The notes: generated by a model from the sequence alone, not told the origin. A DNA stretch of 64,000 bases from Actinoplanes octamycinicus (GCF_014205225.1 NZ_JACHNB010000001.1:6243501-6307500); one strand, 5' to 3'; shown: positions 24,212 through 32,601, counted from the first letter of the stretch. Numbers and translations are program-made.

Positions 24212-25432
24212 TCAGCTGATGGCGATGCGCAGCCCGCTGAACGACACCACGTCACCGGCCCGGAAGGCCGCGGTGTCGCCCCGCCGGGACACCTCGACGG
24301 TGAACGCCGGCGCCTGCTCCGCCGTGGTCCCCGAGACCGAGCGGCACCGGCGCTGCACGGCCAGCGCCACCCCCGAGGTGTCGAGCGTGTGCGGGCCGAA
24401 GACGTCGGCGACCGGGCTGGCCGGGCACGGCGCCGTACCGTGGTCCCTGGTTTTGTCGCTGGTCATCCGCCACCGCTCCGCGTCGTACCGGTCGCCGGCG
24501 GTCAGCCGGGTCCAGCCGGCGTCACGTAGCTGCCAGCGCCCGCCACGGACTGCGGCGCGTGCCGAGCGCAGGTCCAGCACGTGTACCGCGGCGGTACCGA
24601 ACACGCGCATCGTCTCCCGCCCGGTGCCGACCCCGGTCACCTCGAGGGCGGTGTTCTCGTCGAGCCCGAAGACCCGGTCGTGCCCGGTGTCCGCGGCCAG
24701 GCGCAGCGACCGCCCGGCCCGGCCCCGCGCGGAGAAGTGGGTGTCCAGCAGGCCGGCCCGGAAGAAGCCGAACCCGCCGTCGGGCAGGTAGCCGAGCTTG
24801 CTGGCGTCGTCGAAGTAGCCGGGTTCGCTGCCGTCGCGCAGACTCTCGTACGACTCGCCGCCGGTCAGCATGTCGCGGCCGGCCTGGATCTGCGCCCCGG
24901 CGCTGGTCCCGGCCACCACCGCACCGGCCCGCAACCGGGCCCGGATCGCGGCCAGCACCGCCGAGTCCGCGCCGTTTCGCATCATCGTGGTCACGTAGCG
25001 GAACTGGTCGCCGCCGCCGAAGAAGAAGCCGGTCAGCGAATTCACCTGCGCGACGACGGCCGGATCGTCGGCCGCCGCCTGATGATCCAGGTCGATCGGG
25101 ATCCACTGCGCCTCGGCGCCGTAGCCGCGGAACAGTTCGGCGTAGTAGTCGCCGTTGCAGACGCTGTTGTTGCAGTCCGGAGTGCCCGCGTCGGGATCTT
25201 CGGACGGCACCGACGAGGCCGCCGTGACGATCCCGATCCGTGCCCGGCCCGGCCCGCCGGCGAGCCGCACGATGTCGCCGTAGATCGCCGCGTTGTCGTC
25301 GGACAAACCACCGCCGACCAGCACCAGGCTGCCGCCGGAGGCAAGCCGGGAGTGCGCGGCCGCGGGCGCGGCGAGCACTCCGGCGGCGACGACCACGCTC
25401 GTGAAGACGGTCACCAAGGAACGTGTGGACAC
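24212..25432 (-). CDS. Secreted cyanophycinase-like peptidase (S51)
   Basis: A 406-residue exported protein. A signal peptide (TVFTSVVVAAGVLAAPAAA) ends near residue 26. An S51-type core follows, with LVLVGGGLSDDN, GIVTAAS, FFFGGGDQ (136-143) and the nucleophile Ser177 in VVAGTSAGAQ. An extra ~100-residue C-terminal domain contains two Cys (PCPAS and RRCRS). Cyanophycinases cut multi-L-arginyl-poly-aspartate to beta-Asp-Arg. Secreted forms would feed on polymer released by other organisms. No cyanophycin synthetase lies nearby, and the signal peptide argues for scavenging rather than storage use. Other S51 activities (alpha-aspartyl dipeptidase type) are possible. Confidence 0.85.
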   Translation of the reverse strand: MSTRSLVTVFTSVVVAAGVLAAPAAAHSRLASGGSLVLVGGGLSDDNAAIYGDIVRLAGGPGRARIGIVTAASSVPSEDPDAGTPDCNNSVCNGDYYAELFRGYGAEAQWIPIDLDHQAAADDPAVVAQVNSLTGFFFGGGDQFRYVTTMMRNGADSAVLAAIRARLRAGAVVAGTSAGAQIQAGRDMLTGGESYESLRDGSEPGYFDDASKLGYLPDGGFGFFRAGLLDTHFSARGRAGRSLRLAADTGHDRVFGLDENTALEVTGVGTGRETMRVFGTAAVHVLDLRSARAAVRGGRWQLRDAGWTRLTAGDRYDAERWRMTSDKTRDHGTAPCPASPVADVFGPHTLDTSGVALAVQRRCRSVSGTTAEQAPAFTVEVSRRGDTAAFRAGDVVSFSGLRIAIS

Positions 25433-25537
25433 ACGTCGCTCCTCACCATTCGTGAGGGCGAACCGTGTCCGCAGATGCTAGCGCATCTATGTAATGAATG
25501 TAACTGATGGACCCATCGCGGGTTGAGATGTAACGTC

Positions 25538-27655
25538 TCAGCGGGGAAGAGCCTCGCTCGTCACGGCGACCTCGGCTCGTGGCCCCGCCGGTGGCCGGTG
25601 GCCCGGCCGGCCAGGCCACCAGAAGCGCTCGCCCAGCAGCAGGATGATGGCCGGTACGACCAGGGTGCGCACCAGCAGAGTGTCCAGCAACACGCCGATG
25701 CCGACGATGACACCGATCTGGGTCAGCGCGATGACCGGCAGGACGCCGAGCACCGCGAAGACCGCGGCGAGCAGCACACCGGCGGAGGTGATGACCGCGC
25801 CGGTGGTGCCGAGCGCCCGGATCGTCGCCGTCCCGGTGTCGCCCCGCACGATGCTCTCCTCGCGGGCGCGGGTGACCAGGAAGATGTTGTAGTCGACGCC
25901 GAGCGCCACCAGGAACAGGAAGCTCAGCAGCGGGACTCCGGCGTCCAGCGCCGGCAGATCGAGCAGATGCGTGAGTACGAGCGTGGCCGCTCCGAGGCTC
26001 GCGGCGTAGCTGACAACGACGGTGAGCAGCAACAACACCGGGGCGACCAGCGAGCGAAGCAGCATGATCAGCACCAGCAGAACGACCGCCAGGACCAGCG
26101 CGCCGATGATCAGGTTGTCTCGCACGTTCGCGTCGCGCTGATCGAGGTCGACCGCCGGTGCGCCGCCGACCAGGCCGTCCGCTCCCGGTATGCCGGCGAG
26201 CGCGTCGCGGATGTCCCGGACGCTGCGGTCGGCCGCCGCGGTGCCGGAGCCATCGGTCAGCTGCACCGAGACCTGCGACAGGCTGCCGTCGTCGGAGGTC
26301 TCGGGCCGGCCGACGTCAGCCACGCCATCAACCGTCCGCAGAGCGGCTGTCACCGCCCCTGCCTGTGCGCTGGTGCTGATCACGGCCAGCGGCTGGGAGC
26401 TGCCGGCCGGGAAGTGCCGGGCCAGCGCCTGCTGGGCGGTGACCGATTCGACCTCGGTGCGGAACTGCTCGGTCTGCGACAGCCCGATCCGGGTCGAGAG
26501 CAGGCCGGTGCTGAGGGCGCCCAGCAGCACCACCGCGACGGTGAGCACGACGGCCGGCCGCCGGCCGACGGCACCGGCGATGCGGGCCCACAGTCCGGTG
26601 TCGCTCGGCTCCGCGGAGCCGACCCTCGGCACGAGTGGCCAGAACACCCCACGCGGCAGACAGGCCAGCACGGCAGGCAGCACGACCAGGCCGAACAACA
26701 ACGCGATCGCCACCCCGATGGCCGCCGAGACGCCGAGCGTACGGTTGCTGGTCAGCGTCGCCAGGATCAGTGTGAGCAGGGCCAGGATCACTGTGGCGGC
26801 GCTGCCGACCACGGCCGGGGTGGCCGCCCGGAGCGCGATCGCCATCGCATGACGCCGGTCCGGCGTGCGGCGGAGTTGTTCGCGGTAGCGGGAGATCAGC
26901 AGCAGCGCGTAGTCGGTGCCGGCGCCGAAGACCAGCACCGAGACGATGCCACTGACCGCGGCGTCGGTACGCTCGCCGACCAGCCGGCCGACCCAGGGGA
27001 GCAGCTTGGCGACGAGTTGGTCGCCGACGCCGATCACGAGCAGCGGCGCGATCCAGAGGACGGGGCTGCGGTAGGTGGCCAGCAGCAGCAACGCCACGAC
27101 GCCGGCGGTGGTCAGGAGCAGGGTGAGGTCGGCGCCGTCGAAGGCCGCCGCGATGTCCCGGCTGAACGCGGGTCCGCCGGTGACCTGCGCGGTCAGTCCG
27201 GGCGGTGCCGGACTGCCGGGACTGGCGGAGACGGTGGCGCGGATCGCGTCGACGACGGCACTCTGCGCGGTGTCGTCGAGGCCGCCCGCGACCGGCACGA
27301 TCAGCAGCGCGGCGCGCTCGTCCGGGGAGATCTGCGCGGCTGGTACGAATCCGCCCTCAGCCGTGGCGGCCAAGGCCTTGGCGGTGGAGGCGATCGCCTC
27401 ACGGTCGGCCGCGGTCAGCGGGCCGTTGGCACGCTCGTAGACCACGACCGCCGCGTCGGTTCGGCCGCTGGGAAATCGGTCCGCAAGCTCGACGACCCGG
27501 GTCGACTGCTTGCCCGCGGGGAGGCCGTCGGTGGGCTCGTCGGCGGGCTGCGCCGGGGAGGTCAGCCACACCAGCGCGGTCAAGGCCGCGGTGGTCAGCA
27601 GGATCAGCAGTGCACCGCTTCTGCTGGTGACAGCGGTGGCCCAGCGAGAGCTCAT
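25538..27655 (-). CDS. MMPL-family RND-type exporter
   Basis: A 705-residue membrane protein of the MMPL branch of the RND superfamily. It has the two-fold repeat of one helix, a periplasmic domain, then five helices. The cytoplasmic-side motif GAGTDYALLLISRYREQL is in the first half and GVDYNIFLVTRAREE in the second; both carry the proton-relay GxDY element. Such transporters export lipids, siderophores or drugs, and the substrate is unknown. It starts at the ATG at 27655 and diverges from a MarR regulator 46 bases away. A palindrome in the gap suggests control by that MarR. Confidence 0.92.
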   Translation of the reverse strand: MSSRWATAVTSRSGALLILLTTAALTALVWLTSPAQPADEPTDGLPAGKQSTRVVELADRFPSGRTDAAVVVYERANGPLTAADREAIASTAKALAATAEGGFVPAAQISPDERAALLIVPVAGGLDDTAQSAVVDAIRATVSASPGSPAPPGLTAQVTGGPAFSRDIAAAFDGADLTLLLTTAGVVALLLLATYRSPVLWIAPLLVIGVGDQLVAKLLPWVGRLVGERTDAAVSGIVSVLVFGAGTDYALLLISRYREQLRRTPDRRHAMAIALRAATPAVVGSAATVILALLTLILATLTSNRTLGVSAAIGVAIALLFGLVVLPAVLACLPRGVFWPLVPRVGSAEPSDTGLWARIAGAVGRRPAVVLTVAVVLLGALSTGLLSTRIGLSQTEQFRTEVESVTAQQALARHFPAGSSQPLAVISTSAQAGAVTAALRTVDGVADVGRPETSDDGSLSQVSVQLTDGSGTAAADRSVRDIRDALAGIPGADGLVGGAPAVDLDQRDANVRDNLIIGALVLAVVLLVLIMLLRSLVAPVLLLLTVVVSYAASLGAATLVLTHLLDLPALDAGVPLLSFLFLVALGVDYNIFLVTRAREESIVRGDTGTATIRALGTTGAVITSAGVLLAAVFAVLGVLPVIALTQIGVIVGIGVLLDTLLVRTLVVPAIILLLGERFWWPGRPGHRPPAGPRAEVAVTSEALPR

Positions 27656-27680
27656 GGAACTTCCTTCGGAAAACGAATTA

Positions 27681-27693
27681 TTCGGTATCCGAA
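27681..27693. promoter_or_regulatory. MarR operator between MMPL and MarR genes
   Basis: TTCGG-TAT-CCGAA is a perfect 5-base-arm palindrome in a 46-base AT-rich divergent gap. CGAATTATTCGG overlaps its left flank. Its position would block both promoters. Confidence 0.65.
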
Positions 27694-27701
27694 ACGATAG
27701 G

Positions 27702-28283
27702 ATGGTCGGCGTGCCGGCGCAACCATCTCGCGATGCCGCGCGCGCCGAGGTGGTCGAAGACCTCATCGACGCGTTGCGGCTGTTCACCGTCGAGACCGAC
27801 GTGTTCGTCCACGTCTTCGCCCGGCAGCACGGGTTGAGCCGCAACGATCTGAACGCCATCATGTGGATCAGCCAGGGGACCCAGACGGGCCATCCGATCA
27901 GCCCCGGGGAACTGGCGACGCGACTGGGCCTCGGCGGCCCGGCCACCACCGGGCTCATCGACCGGCTGGAGAGTGCCGGCCATGTGCGCCGCGAGCGCGA
28001 CGCCCGCGATCGCCGCAAAGTGACCATCCTGATGCAGCCACGGGCGCTCCAGCTCGCGACGGACTTCTTCGTTCCGCTCGGCGCGCTCATGCACGAGGCG
28101 GTCGCCGACCTCAGCGCCGAGGATCTGCACCGATCCATCGCGGTGATCAACCGGATGGTCACCGCCGTGGCGGCCGCCCGCGACTCCGCCGCCCGCGACT
28201 CCGCCGCCCGCGACTCGGCCGCCCGCGACTCCGCCGCCGCACCGGCCGGACCGCCTCGACGAGCGGACCTCTCGGCACCGTAG
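27702..28283 (+). CDS. MarR-family regulator with AARDS repeat tail
   Basis: A 193-residue winged-helix regulator. The HTH region is PGELATRLGLGGPATTGLID followed by RLESAGHVRRERDARDRRKV (wing). Dimerisation helices sit at both ends. The C-terminal tail carries four tandem AARDS units encoded by a 15-base repeat, then a Pro/Arg-rich end, which is not part of the fold and looks like recent slippage expansion. The ATG at 27702 is chosen because the longer frame runs into the divergent MMPL gene. It most likely represses the MMPL exporter and itself. Confidence 0.88.
   Translation: MVGVPAQPSRDAARAEVVEDLIDALRLFTVETDVFVHVFARQHGLSRNDLNAIMWISQGTQTGHPISPGELATRLGLGGPATTGLIDRLESAGHVRRERDARDRRKVTILMQPRALQLATDFFVPLGALMHEAVADLSAEDLHRSIAVINRMVTAVAAARDSAARDSAARDSAARDSAAAPAGPPRRADLSAP
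28173..28232 (+). repeat. 15-base tandem repeat x4 within the MarR gene
   Basis: Four in-frame copies of GCCGCCCGCGACTCC, the third with a single C-to-G change, encode AARDS four times. The near-identity indicates a young, length-variable minisatellite. Confidence 0.9.
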
Positions 28284-28296
28284 GATCCCGGCGATC

Positions 28297-28626
28297 ATGG
28301 GCTCGCCTCGCCCGGCGCGCCGCCAAGTACGGGTTCGACCGCTCCGGACAATGGTGGACATGGACGGCGTGCGGGACGACGTCCAGCTACTGGTCACTGA
28401 TCGCGCCCGGAACGGACGTGGGATCGGTGGCATGCTGCTCGAACACGCCCGCACGGTCGCTCGCGCGGGCGGCGTGGGGCTGATCCGGCTTGACTGTTAC
28501 GCCGCTCCGGACCGGGGCCTGGTTCGCTACTACGAGCAGCAAGGATTCACCGCGACCGAGAGCTTCGAGATCGCCGGGCCATCCGGACCGTGGCCGGGTC
28601 AGGTGCTGGAACAGCGTCTGACCTGA
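28297..28626 (+). pseudogene. GNAT acetyltransferase, C-terminal fragment
   Basis: 109 codons match only the second half of a GNAT N-acetyltransferase. Seen are the acetyl-CoA pyrophosphate loop RARNGRGIGGMLLEHA, then GLIRLDCYAAPDRGLVRYYE and QQGFTATESF. The first ~80 residues of a normal 160-170 residue enzyme are missing, and the preceding codons (PRPARRQVRVRPLR) are not GNAT-like. The fragment ends 47 bases before the end of the long inverted repeat, so truncation may be linked to the rearrangement that produced that repeat. A shortened but translated protein cannot be excluded. Confidence 0.65.
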
Positions 28627-28670
28627 TGTCGTCGTCCCCACGCGACCACGAGTCCGGACCCAGGCACGCC

Positions 28671-30068
28671 TCAGTTGGGGGTGCCGGTGGTGGTGCGGGT
28701 TTGTTTCCAGCGGTGGTGTTCCTGGTTTTCGGTGGTGGTGGTGATGGTGCCGGCTAGTTCGGTGTTGTGGTGGCAGGCGGTGGGGGCGCAGTCGTCGAGG
28801 ACGGGGCCGACTTTGACGGGTTTGCCGGCGGGGTTGATGTAGGCGACGCCGTACACGTTGTTGATGGCGCTGTTCTGGGTGAAGAATGTTTCGTGGTAGA
28901 GGTTGCGGATGTAGAAGCCGGTGTAGTGGCCTTTCATGATCCGGCCGTCGGGTAGCCGGCCGCTGGAGATCATCCGGTTGCCGTCCATGGTGTTGTGGTG
29001 GCCCTCGGCGATGGCGATACAAATGTTGGAGAACGACACGCAGGTGTTGTTTTTGCAGGTCAGATAGCGTGATGCGTGCGCGGCGGGGTTACCGGGTGAG
29101 CTGTCACCGCAGGTGATCATGCTGCCGTTGTTGCCGGCGGTGGGGTCTTTGGCGTAGGCGCCCTGGATGTAGTTGTGGGCTACCAGGGCCGGGTTGCCGG
29201 GTTTGCCGGCGACGCCGGTGACGCTGATGATGTCGGTGTAATCGGTTTGGCCGGGCTGGTTGATGATCTCGTTCCAGGAGATCTCGAACCGGCCGGGTTC
29301 GATGATGCCCAGGGTCGCGGAGAAGAAGCCGGCGCAGGAGCCGTGGCTGGTGGGCCGGGGATCGGCGTTGAGGTGTGGGTCGCAGCGGCCGGTCGTGACT
29401 CGCCCGTCGGTGTTGACCGCCCGGTTCCGGGAGATGACCAGTTCGCTGACGGCGGCGGGTTTACGGTCGCCGGTGATGTGCACGCCCCGGGTGTGGCTGA
29501 ACTCGTTGTCGGTGATGACGACCCGGCGCGGCCAGACCGCTTTGAAGAAGAAACCGCGGGCCCGGCCGGGTACTTTCGGGTCCAGGCCCTCACCGTGGCA
29601 GTTGCGGACGGTGACGTTCATGTTGATCTGCGTGGCACGGTCGGTGCTCCACGCGGCGATCAGGTTCCCCGGTCCTCGTACCGAGCAGTTCTCGATCACT
29701 ACCGGTTCCGAGGTGTGAATCGTCACGGCCGCGACGGCCGGATCGGTACTGGCCCACCTCCCGGAATACCGGCCACCCTTGGTGATCTCCAAAGGGCCTG
29801 AATACGAGACGGTCGCCTTCGGCGTGACCCGCGAAGGCCGCACCGACACCGACCCACTCACCGCCGCTGTGGCGGTCGCCTTGGCCGTGGCGCCGGCGCG
29901 GGGCGCGGTGCTGCGCGCCGGGGCAGGCTCGGCCTGACCGGTCGTGACCGGATCGTTCGGCGGTTGGCTGCAACCTCCGAGAAGCAGGGCCACCGCGACG
30001 GCCGCGGCCGTGCCGCGCACGGCGATCCGCGCCGGTGAAGTAATGCTTCGATTGCGATGTTGTGCCAT
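28671..30068 (-). CDS. Lipoprotein with right-handed beta-helix domain, twin of the sigma-fusion sensor domain
   Basis: A 465-residue lipoprotein. The lipobox ALLLGGC places the lipidated Cys at residue 33. A Thr/Ala-rich linker follows, and residues ~68-465 form a parallel beta-helix-like domain. Its repeated turns include VVIENCSVRG, MNVTVRNCHG, VVITDNEFSH, LVISRNRAVN and LVAHNYIQG. Cys-rich stretches (TCKNNTCVSFSNIC) probably form disulfides. This domain is the same, residue for residue as far as compared, as the extracellular part of the divergent ECF sigma fusion. The start at 30068 is chosen for a proper signal peptide. It would sit on the outer face of the membrane, where it could bind the same ligand, or the same partner, as the fused sensor. 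Actual ligand unknown; pectate-lyase-like folds bind polysaccharide. Confidence 0.85.
   Translation of the reverse strand: MAQHRNRSITSPARIAVRGTAAAVAVALLLGGCSQPPNDPVTTGQAEPAPARSTAPRAGATAKATATAAVSGSVSVRPSRVTPKATVSYSGPLEITKGGRYSGRWASTDPAVAAVTIHTSEPVVIENCSVRGPGNLIAAWSTDRATQINMNVTVRNCHGEGLDPKVPGRARGFFFKAVWPRRVVITDNEFSHTRGVHITGDRKPAAVSELVISRNRAVNTDGRVTTGRCDPHLNADPRPTSHGSCAGFFSATLGIIEPGRFEISWNEIINQPGQTDYTDIISVTGVAGKPGNPALVAHNYIQGAYAKDPTAGNNGSMITCGDSSPGNPAAHASRYLTCKNNTCVSFSNICIAIAEGHHNTMDGNRMISSGRLPDGRIMKGHYTGFYIRNLYHETFFTQNSAINNVYGVAYINPAGKPVKVGPVLDDCAPTACHHNTELAGTITTTTENQEHHRWKQTRTTTGTPN
28673..29866 (-). repeat. Long inverted repeat, left arm (1,194 bp)
   Basis: This arm is the reverse complement of 31357-32550. 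Coordinates pair as x + y = 61223. In the stretches I compared base by base only one mismatch appears (29832 against 31391, silent). Identity stops at the third base before the end of each coding region, so the two genes have different stop codons (TGA and TAG). Confidence 0.92.
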
Positions 30069-30353
30069 GTTCCCCTGTCCGATCACGTGCGGTGCATATC
30101 GAAGGAATGCCATCGACAGAGGAGCAGGTTAGGTGCTCGACGCCCGCTACGGAACCGCATAAATCTCACACCACTTTTGTGATATGTGCCCATGAGATTC
30201 GACTCGCAGTACGTTCGTTTGCGACTTCGCCGGTCCGGATGGTAAAGCAATGAATCAACTTTTTCCGCAGCTCGAATTTCGGCCCACCGTAGTTATTCGG
30301 CAGCGGCACATGTACGATTCCCGGCGGCCCACCGAAGTGCGAAAAGGTAACTG
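30069..30353. promoter_or_regulatory. Divergent promoter region between beta-helix lipoprotein and sigma fusion
   Basis: 285 bases, more AT-rich than the surroundings (for example around 30240-30290), must hold promoters for both genes. TCACA-N7-TGTGA lies at 30165-30181. AAAAGG at 30342-30347 is the ribosome binding site of the sigma fusion. I could not place the -35/-10 pairs with confidence. If the sigma factor activates itself, its target promoter should be here. Confidence 0.5.
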
Positions 30354-32552
30354 ATGGCGATAACACGCGAATCGACGATCGACGCGGCAAGGCGTGGCGA
30401 CCGCCGAGCGAGGGACGAGCTGTTCCGGCGCCAGCTGCCCGTGATCTACTCCGCGGTCGCCCGCCTCGTCCCGGCCGAGCGCGTCGACGATGTGGTGCAG
30501 GAGACGGCTGCCCAGGCCGTGAAGCACCTTGACGAGTTGCGCGCACCGGCCAACCTGCGGTCCTGGCTGCTGACCATCGCACTGCGGGAAGCCCGCCGTG
30601 ACCGGGCGGCACGGCAGACCGAGGCCGACTGGAGCGCTTCCGCGGATCCGGCCGGCTCCGGCGTGGATCCGCAGGATCTCGCCGTCGCCCGCGTCGAACG
30701 ATCCGGCGAACGGTTCGAGGTGGCCGTCGCGGCGAGCTGGTTGGACGAAGACGACCGGGAGCTGCTCACCCTGTGGTGGCTGGAACTGCTCGGCGAGATG
30801 GACCGGGCATCGATAGCCGCAGCACTCGACCAGTCGCTGCCCTATGTCGCGGTGCGGCTACAACGGATGCGGGACCGGCTCGCCAAGGCGCGCACTCTGG
30901 TCCGGGTGCTGGCCGAGTTCCGGCGTGCCGGAAGCGACAACCCCTGCCCCGATCTGGCTCAGGAGTCGGCCGGGTGGGACGGCAAGCCGTCGCCGCTGTG
31001 GCGCAAACGCCTCTTGCGTCATGTCGCGGCCTGCCCTCGATGCACCTCAGTGGCCGGCACGTTCGTGCCTGCCGAGCAACTGCTGCCCACTTTCGTGCTT
31101 CTCGTGCCGCAGTCCGGACTGCTCGCCGCTCCCACGTCGCTCAGCGCCACGCCGGCGAAGGCGGTCGTCCGGACCCTGCGCCGGCTGCACTCGGCCATGG
31201 GCAACACGGCAACCGCCGGATTGACCGTTGTCGCTGTCGCGGCGTCGTCGATCGGTGTCTACGCCGCGGTACGCGACCGCGAGCCGGTCAGCGCCGAGCA
31301 ACCGGCGGCAATCGGCGTACCGGCTCCCGTTCCGAGCGCGAACGTCACCTCATCGCCGGCGGTGAGTGGGTCGGTGTCGGTGCGGCCTTCCCGGGTCACG
31401 CCGAAGGCGACCGTCTCGTATTCAGGCCCTTTGGAGATCACCAAGGGTGGCCGGTATTCCGGGAGGTGGGCCAGTACCGATCCGGCCGTCGCGGCCGTGA
31501 CGATTCACACCTCGGAACCGGTAGTGATCGAGAACTGCTCGGTACGAGGACCGGGGAACCTGATCGCCGCGTGGAGCACCGACCGTGCCACGCAGATCAA
31601 CATGAACGTCACCGTCCGCAACTGCCACGGTGAGGGCCTGGACCCGAAAGTACCCGGCCGGGCCCGCGGTTTCTTCTTCAAAGCGGTCTGGCCGCGCCGG
31701 GTCGTCATCACCGACAACGAGTTCAGCCACACCCGGGGCGTGCACATCACCGGCGACCGTAAACCCGCCGCCGTCAGCGAACTGGTCATCTCCCGGAACC
31801 GGGCGGTCAACACCGACGGGCGAGTCACGACCGGCCGCTGCGACCCACACCTCAACGCCGATCCCCGGCCCACCAGCCACGGCTCCTGCGCCGGCTTCTT
31901 CTCCGCGACCCTGGGCATCATCGAACCCGGCCGGTTCGAGATCTCCTGGAACGAGATCATCAACCAGCCCGGCCAAACCGATTACACCGACATCATCAGC
32001 GTCACCGGCGTCGCCGGCAAACCCGGCAACCCGGCCCTGGTAGCCCACAACTACATCCAGGGCGCCTACGCCAAAGACCCCACCGCCGGCAACAACGGCA
32101 GCATGATCACCTGCGGTGACAGCTCACCCGGTAACCCCGCCGCGCACGCATCACGCTATCTGACCTGCAAAAACAACACCTGCGTGTCGTTCTCCAACAT
32201 TTGTATCGCCATCGCCGAGGGCCACCACAACACCATGGACGGCAACCGGATGATCTCCAGCGGCCGGCTACCCGACGGCCGGATCATGAAAGGCCACTAC
32301 ACCGGCTTCTACATCCGCAACCTCTACCACGAAACATTCTTCACCCAGAACAGCGCCATCAACAACGTGTACGGCGTCGCCTACATCAACCCCGCCGGCA
32401 AACCCGTCAAAGTCGGCCCCGTCCTCGACGACTGCGCCCCCACCGCCTGCCACCACAACACCGAACTAGCCGGCACCATCACCACCACCACCGAAAACCA
32501 GGAACACCACCGCTGGAAACAAACCCGCACCACCACCGGCACCCCCAACTAG
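30354..32552 (+). CDS. ECF sigma factor fused through a membrane helix to an extracellular beta-helix domain
   Basis: A 732-residue one-protein signalling device. Residues ~8-90 form sigma region 2 (VDDVVQETAAQAVKHLDEL, LRSWLLTIALREARRD) and ~120-185 form sigma region 4 (SWLDEDDRELLTL, ALDQSLPYVAVRLQRMRDRL). Around 198-230 is a small zinc-finger-like segment with Cys198, His223, Cys227 and Cys230 (HVAACPRC), as in anti-sigma ZAS domains. One membrane helix follows (about 287-305, GLTVVAVAASSIGVYAAV). A linker leads to a ~398-residue Cys-rich beta-helix domain, shared with the divergent lipoprotein. Sigma factors carrying C-terminal membrane and sensory extensions are known in actinobacteria; a beta-helix sensor with a free twin copy is not familiar to me. 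ATG at 30354 with AAAAGG six bases upstream. Confidence 0.85.
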   Translation: MAITRESTIDAARRGDRRARDELFRRQLPVIYSAVARLVPAERVDDVVQETAAQAVKHLDELRAPANLRSWLLTIALREARRDRAARQTEADWSASADPAGSGVDPQDLAVARVERSGERFEVAVAASWLDEDDRELLTLWWLELLGEMDRASIAAALDQSLPYVAVRLQRMRDRLAKARTLVRVLAEFRRAGSDNPCPDLAQESAGWDGKPSPLWRKRLLRHVAACPRCTSVAGTFVPAEQLLPTFVLLVPQSGLLAAPTSLSATPAKAVVRTLRRLHSAMGNTATAGLTVVAVAASSIGVYAAVRDREPVSAEQPAAIGVPAPVPSANVTSSPAVSGSVSVRPSRVTPKATVSYSGPLEITKGGRYSGRWASTDPAVAAVTIHTSEPVVIENCSVRGPGNLIAAWSTDRATQINMNVTVRNCHGEGLDPKVPGRARGFFFKAVWPRRVVITDNEFSHTRGVHITGDRKPAAVSELVISRNRAVNTDGRVTTGRCDPHLNADPRPTSHGSCAGFFSATLGIIEPGRFEISWNEIINQPGQTDYTDIISVTGVAGKPGNPALVAHNYIQGAYAKDPTAGNNGSMITCGDSSPGNPAAHASRYLTCKNNTCVSFSNICIAIAEGHHNTMDGNRMISSGRLPDGRIMKGHYTGFYIRNLYHETFFTQNSAINNVYGVAYINPAGKPVKVGPVLDDCAPTACHHNTELAGTITTTTENQEHHRWKQTRTTTGTPN
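31357..32550 (+). repeat. Long inverted repeat, right arm (1,194 bp)
   Basis: Partner of 28673-29866. The two arms enclose 1,490 bases holding the unique 5' parts of both genes and their shared promoter region. Confidence 0.92.
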
Positions 32553-32601
32553 AACGCCACAGCCGGACAGACCTGGCGCACGCTGCCGTACTTTGGGCGA
32601 T

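Noticed and set aside
25523..27700. A 725-codon open frame on the plus strand
   Set aside because: Antisense to the MMPL exporter. It has extreme His/Arg/Gln/Gly content and no family resemblance.
28173..28232. CRISPR-like repeat
   Set aside because: The units are contiguous, in frame and without spacers; it is a coding minisatellite.
29175..29801. Identical 208-codon frames at 29175-29801 (+) and 31422-32048 (-)
   Set aside because: They are antisense shadows inside the two arms of the inverted repeat. Their identity is useful only as proof that the arms match at nucleotide level.
30165..30181. TCACA-N7-TGTGA as a CRP-type site
   Set aside because: The half-sites are in the reverse order to a CRP site (TGTGA-N6-TCACA), and 5-base arms are weak evidence.
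28673..32550. Inverted repeat as an insertion sequence or composite transposon
   Set aside because: The arms encode a beta-helix domain, not a transposase. I saw no terminal short repeats or target-site duplication at the outer edges.
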